From Hyphococcus sp. (GTDB lineage: Bacteria; Pseudomonadota; Alphaproteobacteria; Caulobacterales; Parvularculaceae), in assembly GCA_013002535.1 (NCBI GenBank), contig JABDJK010000101.1, forward strand, positions 1 through 64,000: a stretch of DNA of 64,000 bases, in the 5' to 3' direction. Below the pieces are notes generated by a model that was given only the letters and a program-made list of their open reading frames with translations, was not told where the DNA came from and ran no database searches. Positions 19,326 through 27,750 of this stretch are shown piece after piece. How positions within the stretch are numbered: the stretch's first letter is position 1; each line of letters begins with the position of its first letter. The position numbers and the translations under genes are program-made.

Positions 19326-19523
19326 CTATTCGGCGGCGATGGCTGACAGGTTCGAACTCGCGTTGCGATTTTGCTCAATCAGTTCGGCAACATCCGGGAC
19401 GCATTTCCCGCATTTTGGTCGCGTTCCGCACTTCCGAAATACGTCATGCACCGAAATCTGGTCGCCAGACGCGGCCTCAGCCAATTCCTTGTCTCGTAAT
19501 GCGTTGCAGATACAAACGTACAT
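19326..19523 (-). CDS. bfd: Bacterioferritin-associated ferredoxin
   Basis: The 65-residue [2Fe-2S] protein donates electrons to bacterioferritin to release stored iron. The start is the ATG at 19523, which gives the canonical MYVCICNAL; the 26-codon upstream extension is not Bfd-like. The four cluster cysteines are in CIC (residues 4 and 6) and in CGTRPKCGKC, the usual CxC...CxxxxC-type set. Length is typical. It lies 139 bases upstream of bfr on the same strand. A Fur-like site precedes it at 19587-19605, so iron control is likely. Confidence 0.9.
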   Translation of the reverse strand: MYVCICNALRDKELAEAASGDQISVHDVFRKCGTRPKCGKCVPDVAELIEQNRNASSNLSAIAAE

Positions 19524-19586
19524 ATTCCGACCAAATTCTCGTCCAGAGGCGGATAAGCCGCTGATGCTCAAAACATTGATCCAGTT

Positions 19587-19605
19587 AATAATGATTGTCA
19601 ATTAC
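19587..19605 (-). promoter_or_regulatory. Candidate Fur-type iron box upstream of bfd
   Basis: The 19-base sequence AATAATGATTGTCAATTAC matches the classic Fur consensus at 13 of 19 positions, counted by eye, including an uninterrupted AATAATGAT half. It ends 64 bases before the bfd start. Confidence 0.55.
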
Positions 19606-19631
19606 AAAAACGTAAACGATCTAGATTTCCG

Positions 19632-20639
19632 CTAATTGACCACGTTTTCTTCCGCCGGCACCAATAATTGCGGATCGACCAGGCGACCAGCCCATTTGAC
19701 GCTCCAGTGAAGGTGCGGGCCTGTAACCCGGCCTGTCGCCCCAACGGCCCCGATAACGTCGCCTTTTTCAACATATTGACCGGCGTCAACATCGATGCGG
19801 GACATGTGCAAAAATGCGCTTTCGAGCCAATGCCCATGATCCAGAAGAACCAACCCGCCCTCGAAATACATGCCCGCTTCAGCGAGCCGCACAGTGCCTG
19901 ACGCAGGCGCGAAAATCGGGGCGCCCGTTGCGGCAGCGATATCCATGCCCGAATGCGGCCGTTTCGGCTCTCCATTTAAGATGCGCTGCGATCCAAATAC
20001 GCCGCTAATTCGGCCCTTTACGGGCCACATAAAACCGCTCGCCCAATCAGCGTTTGCTTGCGTGTTTTGTCGAGCCGCCTTTTTCTTCTCAGAATCTATT
20101 GCGATTTTCGCAAGTTGCTCTTCCGTGAATCCAGAAACCTTGGATTGATCGAGCCCATCAATTCGCTGAACCGGAAACTCGCGATCAGCTATCTCCAATG
20201 TCGTGCGTTCAACGGCGCCATCGACTTGCGTCACAACGAGCAGCGCCGTCAGGGCGCTGTCGCGCCCAAATCCGATGATAAACTTTCCATCTGCGCCAAC
20301 CATTACCTCGTCGCCATCTAACCGAACGGTTGCGACAGGAGATGTTTGACCAACAACGACGCCGCCTTGCACATAATTTCCCTCAAGTGAAAATTGCACC
20401 GGTTTGTCATCGAATACGCGTTGCAACTCAGCCGCATTCCGCATTGCTTCGGCGTAATCGGCTTGTCGCGCCAGATCCTTTGATTCAGGTTCGTTTGTAT
20501 TTATCGCCTTTTCGTCTTGGAGTTCGGCGCTTGGCGCCAGCGGGCGATCGACCGCTTTCGTTCCAACGAGTTCTTCGCCGCTCATTGCCGGCGCACATGC
20601 TGCGATTGCGATACAAAGTCCAAACAATATTTCACGCAT
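19632..20639 (-). CDS. M23-family (LytM) metallopeptidase, lipoprotein
   Basis: The 335-residue protein begins with a lipoprotein signal (IAAC lipobox near residue 14). The C-terminal half is an M23 zinc endopeptidase domain: PHSGMDIAAATGAPIFAP supplies the HxxxD ligands and GPHLHW the HxH ligand. The N-terminal half (about 35-200) is beta-rich and of unknown function. All zinc ligands are intact, so it should cleave peptidoglycan cross-links, unlike the degenerate EnvC/NlpD activators. It is preceded by the small DUF2093 gene with only 4 bases between, so they are probably one transcript with xseA. Confidence 0.9.
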   Translation of the reverse strand: MREILFGLCIAIAACAPAMSGEELVGTKAVDRPLAPSAELQDEKAINTNEPESKDLARQADYAEAMRNAAELQRVFDDKPVQFSLEGNYVQGGVVVGQTSPVATVRLDGDEVMVGADGKFIIGFGRDSALTALLVVTQVDGAVERTTLEIADREFPVQRIDGLDQSKVSGFTEEQLAKIAIDSEKKKAARQNTQANADWASGFMWPVKGRISGVFGSQRILNGEPKRPHSGMDIAAATGAPIFAPASGTVRLAEAGMYFEGGLVLLDHGHWLESAFLHMSRIDVDAGQYVEKGDVIGAVGATGRVTGPHLHWSVKWAGRLVDPQLLVPAEENVVN

Positions 20640-20643
20640 GTGC

Positions 20644-20856
20644 TTACTCCGTTAGACCGAAACCAATCATCGACGCATTAGCGTCAACATAGGCTTCTTG
20701 CTTGTCTACATTCCAGTATTTCAATTTTTCGATGGGAATCTTTTTGCCTGTTACTGCGCAAGTCACAAAATCGCCGGGCTTTATGACAGAATATTCTCCA
20801 TCGCCATATTGCAGAACGGCTTCTCCGGCGGCTGTATTTGCGTCAAATGGGTTCAT
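20644..20856 (-). CDS. DUF2093 domain protein
   Basis: The 70-residue protein matches the alphaproteobacterial DUF2093 family (EYSVIKPGDFVTCAVTGKKI, then KYWNVDKQEAYVDA). The single conserved Cys in TCAVTG is notable, and its role is unknown. I chose the ATG at 20856 because GAGGA lies 8 bases upstream; an in-frame TTG five codons earlier is less likely. It lies 44 bases downstream of xseA on the same strand and is followed at once by the M23 peptidase gene. DUF2093 is often annotated beside xseA, which supports the call. Confidence 0.85.
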   Translation of the reverse strand: MNPFDANTAAGEAVLQYGDGEYSVIKPGDFVTCAVTGKKIPIEKLKYWNVDKQEAYVDANASMIGFGLTE

Positions 20857-20900
20857 TCCGAGATTCCTCAACGCTTATAATAATTGGAATATATTATCAT

Positions 20901-22319
20901 TCAATCAAACAGACCGCCCTGGCGCGCCTTGGGCGCAGGCGCTGACTTTTTCGAGCTTTTCCCACCGGGTTTTTCGCCAAATGAAATCGGCTGAACCCCG
21001 TCCAGATATTGAATTTCGCCAGGGCCCGAATTCGGCGCTTTCGATAGCCCCCTGACAATCTGGCCTTGCGAGTTTCGCACCAGCGCAAATCCTCTTGCTA
21101 AAACATTTTCATACGAAACAGCTCGTAACACGCGACCAATTGAATCGATTCTTTTCTCGAATGTCTGGTTATCATTTTGAACGCGCGTGCTGATTTTCGT
21201 GAACGCCAATCCAACCGCATGTTGGTTCCGTTCAATTAGTGAAAGCAATGTATTCGGCGCCAACCGAGCGCTCGCGCGCGCAGCCGTGAGGGCCGCGCCA
21301 TTCACGATGTTGCTCATCCGGTTTCGCAATTCTTCTGTTAACCGATCGAGATTTTGTGACGCTGCGCCCAAAATATCATCAGGTCGGCCCAAAGCGCGCG
21401 CGGCAGATGAAAGAAGCGCCGTTTTCGCTTCTCGGATTCTCAAAATTTGATTGATGAGGCGTCGTTCCTTGTTTCGTATTTCTGCGAGAATTTCGCTGCG
21501 CACTGGAACAGCCAACTCTGCCGCCGCGGTTGGCGTTGGCGCGCGCCTGTCAGCGGCGTAGTCAATCAAGGTCGTATCCGTTTCGTGGCCGACGCCGGAA
21601 ATGATTGGAATTACGCTTTCAGCCGCAGCCCTCACAACAATCTCTTCATTGAAGCACCAAAGGTCTTCTAGTGAACCGCCGCCTCGCGCCACAATGATCA
21701 CGTCGGGGCGCGAAACATGATCACCCTCACCGATCGCATTAAATCCGTTGATTGCGCCTGCGATTTTTTCAGCGGCGCCTTGGCCTTGAACCGCCGTCGG
21801 CCAAACTAAAACATGAATTGGGAAGCGATCTCTCAACCGATGCATGATGTCCCGGATTACGGCTCCCGACGGTGAGGTCACTACACCGATTACGGCAGGT
21901 AGATAGGGAAGCGATTTTTTTCTGTCTTCCGCGAATAATCCTTCGGCGCTCAGCTTTTTCTTTCGCTCTTCCAACAACGCCATCAGCGCGCCAACACCGG
22001 CAGGTTCCATGGAATCAATGACAAGTTGATATTTCGATTGCCCGGCAAAAGTCGTCATGCGCCCGGTAGCAATGACTTCCATCCCTTGCTCCGGTTGAAT
22101 GGATAGTCGCGACGCAACGCCTTTCCACATCACGCCGGCAAGTACGGACCTTTCGTCTTTCAGATCTACATAAACATGGCCTGACGCCGGACGCGATATC
22201 CGGCCTAACTCGCCGCGCACGCGCACCAAACCAAAATTTTCTTCGATCGATTTTTTGACGGCCGTCGAGATTTCCGTGACGGAATATTCGTTCAAATTCC
22301 CGATGGATTTTTCTGGCAT
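20901..22319 (-). CDS. xseA: Exodeoxyribonuclease VII large subunit
   Basis: The 472-residue protein is the large subunit of exonuclease VII, which degrades single-stranded DNA into short oligonucleotides. I start it at the ATG at 22319 (MPEKSIGNLNEYSVTEIS), which fits the family; 22 more upstream codons are open but not family-like. Domains are an OB-fold (about 10-100, SGHVYVDLKDE), the catalytic core (VARGGGSLEDLWCFNEE, ISGVGHETD) and a long coiled-coil region (about 270-400). It ends with a C-terminal segment matching the usual GFALVRN tail. The lysine-rich end (KPGGKSSKKSAPAPKARQ) is disordered. It is divergent from the TPR gene at 22501. Confidence 0.95.
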   Translation of the reverse strand: MPEKSIGNLNEYSVTEISTAVKKSIEENFGLVRVRGELGRISRPASGHVYVDLKDERSVLAGVMWKGVASRLSIQPEQGMEVIATGRMTTFAGQSKYQLVIDSMEPAGVGALMALLEERKKKLSAEGLFAEDRKKSLPYLPAVIGVVTSPSGAVIRDIMHRLRDRFPIHVLVWPTAVQGQGAAEKIAGAINGFNAIGEGDHVSRPDVIIVARGGGSLEDLWCFNEEIVVRAAAESVIPIISGVGHETDTTLIDYAADRRAPTPTAAAELAVPVRSEILAEIRNKERRLINQILRIREAKTALLSSAARALGRPDDILGAASQNLDRLTEELRNRMSNIVNGAALTAARASARLAPNTLLSLIERNQHAVGLAFTKISTRVQNDNQTFEKRIDSIGRVLRAVSYENVLARGFALVRNSQGQIVRGLSKAPNSGPGEIQYLDGVQPISFGEKPGGKSSKKSAPAPKARQGGLFD

Positions 22320-22500
22320 CGTGTCTTCGCCGATTTTGCACTGCAACGAATTACAGTTCCTATGGATTTCGCCCGCAGAATTCAACTAAGCGCGGTGGCC
22401 AACTGCGTTGGTCTGCAGTAAATAATCCGCCAGGTGCGGGTTTCCAGGGTGGCGTTTTTGGCATTCCTCGCAGATGAATACTTTTTTCAGGGAGAGAGAA

Positions 22501-24297
22501 ATGACCAAAACAAAATTGCTTCTGAGCGCGTCAATTAGCGCCGCAGCGCTGGCGGGACTATCGATTTCCGTTGCGCCACAACTATCGGAAGACACTGCCG
22601 GCAATCCATTCATCCATCCGCTGGCGATGATCCGGTCGATATGCGGCGAGTCGACAGACGGGCTTGCAGAACGGCGCGCGTTTTTTGTTCGCGCTGCGAG
22701 AGCCTTTGCGGAGACAACCGATGTTGGCGCGGCTAAGGAAAACATCCTTTGGCCTGAGCTTGGAAAAATCTCTTACGAAATTTCCACCGACGATCTGGAC
22801 GCACAAAACTGGTTCAATCAGGGCCTCGCGTTCGCTTACAACTTTAACCATGAAGAAGCGGTCAAAGCGTTCCGCCGGGCGCAATCGATCGATCCGGACT
22901 GCGCCATGTGTTTTTGGGGCGAGGCGTTTTCGCTTGGACCCAACATCAACGCGCCGATGTTCGATGAGGCGGTCGCGCCCGCTTACGAGGCGGTCAACAA
23001 AGCACTCGCACTCCGCGACGGCGCATCTGAAAAAGAACGCCATCTGATCAACGCCCTCGGCTATCGATACGAAGCCGCGCCGCTCGCCGACCGGTCGAAG
23101 CTCGACAATGCATTTGCGGACGCCATGGATGAAGTCGCGCTGAAATATCCGGACGATAATTTTATCGCGGCGCTCGCGGCGGAAGCCAACATGGACACGC
23201 AAGCATGGGACTATTGGGAGAATGGCGGACGCGATCCGAAAGGGCGGACAGCCAGAACGATTTCGCTCATCGAAGGCATTCTCGCGCGCAATCCGGAGCA
23301 CACAGCGGCAATTCACCTGTACATTCACATAACAGAAGCATCGAAGGACCCCTATCGCGCGGCCGATCATGCCGATCGCCTCGCAGGTCTGACGCCTGGC
23401 CTCGGGCATCTCATTCACATGCCGTCCCACACCTATTATCGCATCGGCCGGTTCAAGCAGTCGCTCGATCACAATGTCAAAGCGGTAGAAGTCGACCAGG
23501 AATATCTCAACGCCGCTGACGCCAGCATTTTGTACGAGTACGGATATTTTACGCACAACATTCACTTTGCCATGACATCGGCGCAGATGGCCGGCGACAA
23601 GGAAACCGCATTAAAAATGGCGCAGCTGCTCGATGAAAAACTGCCCATCGATATGGCGGCGGCTGCGCCCTGGGTGCAGCCCATCAAGGCGGCGCCCTAT
23701 TACGCCAAAGTCCAATTCGGCGACCCGGCGGCGAACTTGACCGACGAGGATCCCGGCGACGCCATGCCGTTCTTGCACGGCGTCTGGCATTACATGCGCG
23801 GCGACGCCTATGTAAAAACCGGCGACATCGACGCCGCCAACGCGGAAGTCGAAGCCATCAGCAAGGTGATCGCCGAATATGACATGAGCGCCCTGACCGA
23901 CGGCGGCGTCCCTGCCCTCGACATTTTGAATATCGCGCGGCTGACGATCATCGCGCGCGCCGCAGCCCATGACGGCGCCTATGACACTGCCGTTGAGGCC
24001 ATGGAGGAAGCGGTCGCGCTGCAGGACGCCATCGCCTACACCGAGCCGCCCTATTGGTACTATCCGGCGAAGCAAACCCTGGCGGCAATGTTGCTCAAAG
24101 CGGGCAAGACTGAACGCGCCGAAGCCTTGTTTCTGGAGTCGCTCACGAAGTCGCCCAACAACGCCTTTGTCCTTCATGGACTGCATGAGGTCTACAAAGC
24201 GCAAGGCGACAAGAATGGCGCCAAATACGCGAAGGGCTTGTTCAAGGACGCCTGGCTCGGCGGTAAAAAGGATTACCCGACGCTAACGGATTTGTAA
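22501..24297 (+). CDS. Exported TPR protein
   Basis: The 598-residue protein has a signal peptide (about residues 1-27) and multiple tetratricopeptide repeats. The best seen is WFNQGLAFAYNFNHEEAVKAFRRAQSIDPDCAMCFWGEA; others lie near residues 250-330 and 500-580. The start is the ATG at 22501, preceded by the strong site GGGAGAGAGAA; the frame's earlier ATG at 22474 is inferior. Proteins of this look are common in marine alphaproteobacteria and are of unknown function. It is likely periplasmic and mediates protein-protein contacts. It stands alone, divergent from xseA. Confidence 0.85.
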   Translation: MTKTKLLLSASISAAALAGLSISVAPQLSEDTAGNPFIHPLAMIRSICGESTDGLAERRAFFVRAARAFAETTDVGAAKENILWPELGKISYEISTDDLDAQNWFNQGLAFAYNFNHEEAVKAFRRAQSIDPDCAMCFWGEAFSLGPNINAPMFDEAVAPAYEAVNKALALRDGASEKERHLINALGYRYEAAPLADRSKLDNAFADAMDEVALKYPDDNFIAALAAEANMDTQAWDYWENGGRDPKGRTARTISLIEGILARNPEHTAAIHLYIHITEASKDPYRAADHADRLAGLTPGLGHLIHMPSHTYYRIGRFKQSLDHNVKAVEVDQEYLNAADASILYEYGYFTHNIHFAMTSAQMAGDKETALKMAQLLDEKLPIDMAAAAPWVQPIKAAPYYAKVQFGDPAANLTDEDPGDAMPFLHGVWHYMRGDAYVKTGDIDAANAEVEAISKVIAEYDMSALTDGGVPALDILNIARLTIIARAAAHDGAYDTAVEAMEEAVALQDAIAYTEPPYWYYPAKQTLAAMLLKAGKTERAEALFLESLTKSPNNAFVLHGLHEVYKAQGDKNGAKYAKGLFKDAWLGGKKDYPTLTDL

Positions 24298-24325
24298 GTG
24301 GGGTCACGCCGCATCTTTGGTTTGG

Positions 24326-24345
24326 ATTTCCGCCTTAGCGGGAAT
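24326..24345. repeat. Dispersed palindrome, copy B
   Basis: The hairpin is ATTTCCGC-CTTA-GCGGGAAT (one mismatch). On the minus strand it reads ATTCCCGC-TAAG-GCGGAAAT, sharing the ATTCCCGC arm with the copy at 11630-11649. The stop codon of the small gene 24335-24508 falls in its loop. Confidence 0.65.
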
Positions 24346-24508
24346 GACCGGCTGTGAGTTCATTTAGAAAATTCGAACTTTGCGAACTCAACTTAAATTC
24401 TAAGGCGGCGCTCTGGTTTGGGAAGCACGTCATGCATTGAGCGAACAACAAATAGAGAAAGAGTATCCAGCCGGGGATCTGAACCATCCAGAAAGTTATG
24501 CCTGACAT
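24335..24508 (-). CDS. Small membrane protein, probably truncated by a repeat
   Basis: This 57-residue frame starts at the ATG at 24508, which has an excellent ribosome site (GGAGG, 5 bases upstream). The N-terminal two-thirds is one membrane helix (FWMVQIPGWILFLYLLFAQC). The last six residues (TAGHSR) and the stop codon are supplied by the palindromic repeat at 24326-24345, so the original reading frame may have been longer and lost its 3' part when the repeat inserted. I do not recognise a family with certainty. The strong start argues for a real gene, the odd end for a remnant. Confidence 0.5.
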   Translation of the reverse strand: MSGITFWMVQIPGWILFLYLLFAQCMTCFPNQSAALEFKLSSQSSNFLNELTAGHSR

Positions 24509-24672
24509 AGAATCCTCCGCTCCCCTACGCTTCGTCATATTAGACTATAGGAACTACTCGGACAGGCCATCAAAGTTTTAGCTTCGCGAATTCGCGCGTT
24601 TGAGCACCTAGAAATCTGGATGTTAGAGTCTGCCATGGAGAAATACCGGCTATTTTCGGTAATGAGAAAGCA

Positions 24673-25899
24673 GTGTCTGAACGGATGAACAAAAATGGCG
24701 GCGAGGCAAAACTTCGCCGCGTTATTTCGGGGCCGTTACTTGTGTTATACGGTCTTGGCACCATGCTTGGCGCCGGCATCTTCGCCCTTATTGGAGAGGT
24801 TGCCGGCGCGGCTGGCTTTTATGCGCCAGCGGCATTTGGTCTTGCGTCAATCATAGCGGGATTGACCGCGGCAAGTTTCGCGGAGCTTTCATCACGACTT
24901 CCGAAATCGGCGGGCCCGGCTGCTTATGTGTTGGAGGGATTTCGAAGTCGACGGCTTTCGCTCATTGCCGGTCTGTTGATTATCGCGGCAGGCGTCATTT
25001 CATCCGGCGTGTTGTTTCGCGGCTTTGTCGGTTACGCCGGAGACTTCGTCGAATTCCCTGATTGGACGGGATTCCTGGCGCTTTCTATTGCCGTCGGCGC
25101 AATTGCGGTCTGGGGCGTCGCAGAATCACTCACCGCCGTCGCTGCGATAACGATCTTAGAAGCCGGCGCATTGGTTCTTATCATTGCTTTAGGTTTTAAC
25201 CAGCCGGCCGTGCCTGTTTTGGAACTTGACACGCACGGCCCCGCGCCTGTCGCCGGGATCATTTCAGGCGCCGTGCTCGCCTTTTACGCATTTATTGGTT
25301 TTGAAGACATGGTGAATATCGCTGAAGAGGTCAAAAATCCAACCCGCGTTATGCCAAGGTCAATTATCGCAGCTCTGACCGTGACTACGCTGATATACAT
25401 TTTTGTGTCTTGGACCGCTGTACGCACTACACCGATCTCGATGTTGCTGGAAAGCGACTCACCGATGACCTTAATCTATTCGCGGCTGACGGATTTTCCC
25501 AGCGAGACCATGAGCGTTATCGCCATGGTGGCGATCATCAATGGCGCGCTTGCGCAGACCATTATGGCTTCGCGCATGCTCTACGGCATGTCAGAACAGA
25601 AAACGCTGCCAGCCTGGTTTGGCGAAGTTTCAACCCGAACTCGCACGCCTGTGAATGCAACACTCTTTGTCGTTGCACTGATTTTTCTAGCTGCGCTTGC
25701 GCTGCCGCTGGCAACATTGGCGCAAGCAACGTCTTTCTTATTGCTATGCTTGTTTGCTCTCGTGAATGCGGCGTTAATTGCGATCAAACGTGAAACCCCA
25801 GCTGCAAGCGCCTTCAAGGTTCCGATAATTATACCATATTTAGGCTTTTTTGCCGCAGCCCTGTTCGCGCTTGTGAGCCTTAAAGAAATTATTCTCTAG
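24673..25899 (+). CDS. APC-family amino-acid permease
   Basis: The 408-residue protein is an amino acid-polyamine-organocation transporter with about 11-12 hydrophobic spans. The first span carries YGLGTMLGAGIFALIGE (near residue 26), the substrate-binding Gly-rich kink of the family. FYAFIGFEDMVNIAEEVKNP near residue 205 is the TM6 signature. It is slightly shorter than most APC members but appears complete. The start is the GTG at 24673, with an AGAAAG site just upstream; the ATG at 24685 is an alternative. Substrate cannot be told from sequence. No partner gene is nearby. Confidence 0.88.
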   Translation: MSERMNKNGGEAKLRRVISGPLLVLYGLGTMLGAGIFALIGEVAGAAGFYAPAAFGLASIIAGLTAASFAELSSRLPKSAGPAAYVLEGFRSRRLSLIAGLLIIAAGVISSGVLFRGFVGYAGDFVEFPDWTGFLALSIAVGAIAVWGVAESLTAVAAITILEAGALVLIIALGFNQPAVPVLELDTHGPAPVAGIISGAVLAFYAFIGFEDMVNIAEEVKNPTRVMPRSIIAALTVTTLIYIFVSWTAVRTTPISMLLESDSPMTLIYSRLTDFPSETMSVIAMVAIINGALAQTIMASRMLYGMSEQKTLPAWFGEVSTRTRTPVNATLFVVALIFLAALALPLATLAQATSFLLLCLFALVNAALIAIKRETPAASAFKVPIIIPYLGFFAAALFALVSLKEIIL

Positions 25900-26230
25900 T
25901 CGTGATTATCCACACGGATTGAATTTATGTCGTCTTCTATTGTGCATTCTCTTGGGAAATTTCACGCAGTGAGTGCGATATAAAATATTGAATACCGGAT
26001 TGAGCGCTAATCCACCCAGAACGCATCATTGCGGAAACAATACAGAATAGTTGGCTCTACATTTCTAAAGTCCAGTTTGTAGGGTGAGTTCAATCGATCA
26101 TCGCAACACATTGATTGAATCTCTCCGCTGGCGTTTCATGTTCACAATCCATCTTTCCAACAAAGATTAAAGTGTTGCGACGATCAGTTGAGCGCACCGG
26201 GTAATCGCGTCATAATTCATCCCCCCCCCG
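25900..26230. other. Intergenic region with a long inverted repeat and a C9 run
   Basis: No gene is seen. It holds an imperfect 21-base inverted repeat (26091-26111 against 26170-26190, 17 of 21 matching) that could form a stem around a 58-base loop. A run of nine C residues (26221-26229) lies directly beside the stop codon of the TonB-like gene. Confidence 0.6.
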
Positions 26231-27682
26231 CTAATTACTCGCTTCCGCTTCCTCTAACGCCTTTTCCAGCTCTTCGATTTCTTTTCGGGTTAGCTCGCCG
26301 TCTTCGCGCAGGGTCCAGTTAGGTTCGAACGGCTGCGGTCCTATCGCCGGGCGGTTGCCCTCTACCCCGGTCAATATATTGTCGTCGGAACCGGCGCCGA
26401 TATTGTTTAAATCATCGGCGCTGCGACGCGGATCGCGCAGATCGTCAAGGCGTTGTTGATCCTCGATCTGGCGCGCGCGCACCGGCCCGACGATCTTGTC
26501 GAGATCGGGCCCGCGCTGACCCGCAGCGCGCTGGCGCTGTAACAATTCCGCCGCGCCCGACCAGTCCTCGCCCGACGATCCAGGCGTCCACCCTGATCGG
26601 ATTTCGCGGCGCCCGGCGCATTCGGCAATTTTGTCGTCATCGTCGAATTCTTCGGGACAGAAGATGGCGACGACGCCGGACGACCCGGCGTCTGCGGGAA
26701 GATCACCCGTCGGCAGTTCAACCTGCGGCAAGGTAAATCGCCGGTTCGTAAAACGCGGTTCCACATCAAACATGTCGTCATTTTGCGGCGGGGTTTCGGC
26801 GGGCGCTTCAGCGATGGGTGTCGCCGCAGCGGGCGCTTCGTCATTGTCGTCGCCTTCCTGCGGGTCGTCTTCATCATTGTCCTCATCCGGATCATCGGCG
26901 CCTTCTAATTCATCGAGGCCGGATTCTTGCGATTGTTCCGGCTCCACTGAGATCAGCGGTTCGGGATCTTCTTCGACAGGCGTCTGGTCAACCGGTTCTT
27001 CGTCAATCGGCGCCGGCAGTGACAGATCATCTTCCGCAGCCGGTTGCGGGTCGGGAATTAACGGCTCCGGGTCTTCCGCCGGCGGCGCAAACACCATCCC
27101 CAAATCGAAATCGAGTTCCGGTTCGGGCTCCGGTTCCGGCTCGGGTTCGGCGACTTCAATGATTTCCTCGACGGGTTCGGGTTCGATGATTTCTTCGACC
27201 GGCGGTTCTGGCTCGGGCTCAGGTTCCGGTTCAGGGATCGGGTCCGGCTCAGGTTCAGGCTCCGGCGTCGGTTCCTCAATAATTTCCGGTTCGGGCTCTG
27301 GCTCCGGTTCGATTTCCGGTTCAACGATCAGTTCAGGGTCACGCAGCTCAGGCAGGTCGAGGCGCGGGATCTCCACCATCGTCACATTGATCGTATCGCT
27401 GGGCGCGTTCGGAATAAATATCCGGACCTTCGCAAACACCGACATGAGCGTGAACACGATCAGGTTCACAGCGAGCGCCGTCGATATCGCAACCGTCCGG
27501 CGGCGTTTTTCGTCACCGGCAATAGGATCGACATATTTCCCGAGGAACTGATCGGAAGCGCGCTCGAACTGCCGCGCGGTTTTGCGCAATCGCTCCGCCA
27601 TGCGCGCGGTAACGCTTTTCGCGCGGCCGCGCTTTTTCGCCGCCTTGCCGCCAGCGTTGGTATTATTTCCGCTCTCTGTCAT
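26231..27682 (-). CDS. TonB-like Pro/Glu-rich inner-membrane protein
   Basis: The 483-residue protein has a basic cytoplasmic N-terminus (1-64), one transmembrane helix (about 65-84) and a periplasmic stretch with long EPEPEP repeats (about 120-205), as in TonB periplasmic spacers. After that come acidic, Asp/Glu-rich linkers (210-310), a small domain with two cysteines ([14 protein letters not shown] near 350) and an Arg/Asp-rich end. The C-terminal TonB fold (YP...A..R motif) is not visible, so it may not contact TonB-dependent receptors in the usual way. It is divergent from purD. A long serine/glycine open frame on the opposite strand (26631-27551) is only a shadow of the EP repeats. Confidence 0.7.
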   Translation of the reverse strand: MTESGNNTNAGGKAAKKRGRAKSVTARMAERLRKTARQFERASDQFLGKYVDPIAGDEKRRRTVAISTALAVNLIVFTLMSVFAKVRIFIPNAPSDTINVTMVEIPRLDLPELRDPELIVEPEIEPEPEPEPEIIEEPTPEPEPEPDPIPEPEPEPEPEPPVEEIIEPEPVEEIIEVAEPEPEPEPEPELDFDLGMVFAPPAEDPEPLIPDPQPAAEDDLSLPAPIDEEPVDQTPVEEDPEPLISVEPEQSQESGLDELEGADDPDEDNDEDDPQEGDDNDEAPAAATPIAEAPAETPPQNDDMFDVEPRFTNRRFTLPQVELPTGDLPADAGSSGVVAIFCPEEFDDDDKIAECAGRREIRSGWTPGSSGEDWSGAAELLQRQRAAGQRGPDLDKIVGPVRARQIEDQQRLDDLRDPRRSADDLNNIGAGSDDNILTGVEGNRPAIGPQPFEPNWTLREDGELTRKEIEELEKALEEAEASN

Positions 27683-27750
27683 ACGGTGCGGCGTTGATCC
27701 TCAAGCCATACAGATTTATTAGCGAGGCAACTCATCGGGAGCGAATACAA

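Noticed and set aside
22582-23565. 327-codon open frame opposite the TPR gene
   Set aside because: It is a shadow frame of a clear TPR gene, rich in Arg/Val without domain character.
26631-27551. 306-codon open frame opposite the TonB-like gene, serine/glycine-rich
   Set aside because: It is the mirror of the EP-repeat coding sequence (GGTTCG/CGAACC repeats) and has no independent protein character or ribosome site.
27694-27750. N-terminal 19-codon extension of purD
   Set aside because: The TTG at 27751 has a proper ribosome site and yields the conserved N-terminus; the extension does not match the family.
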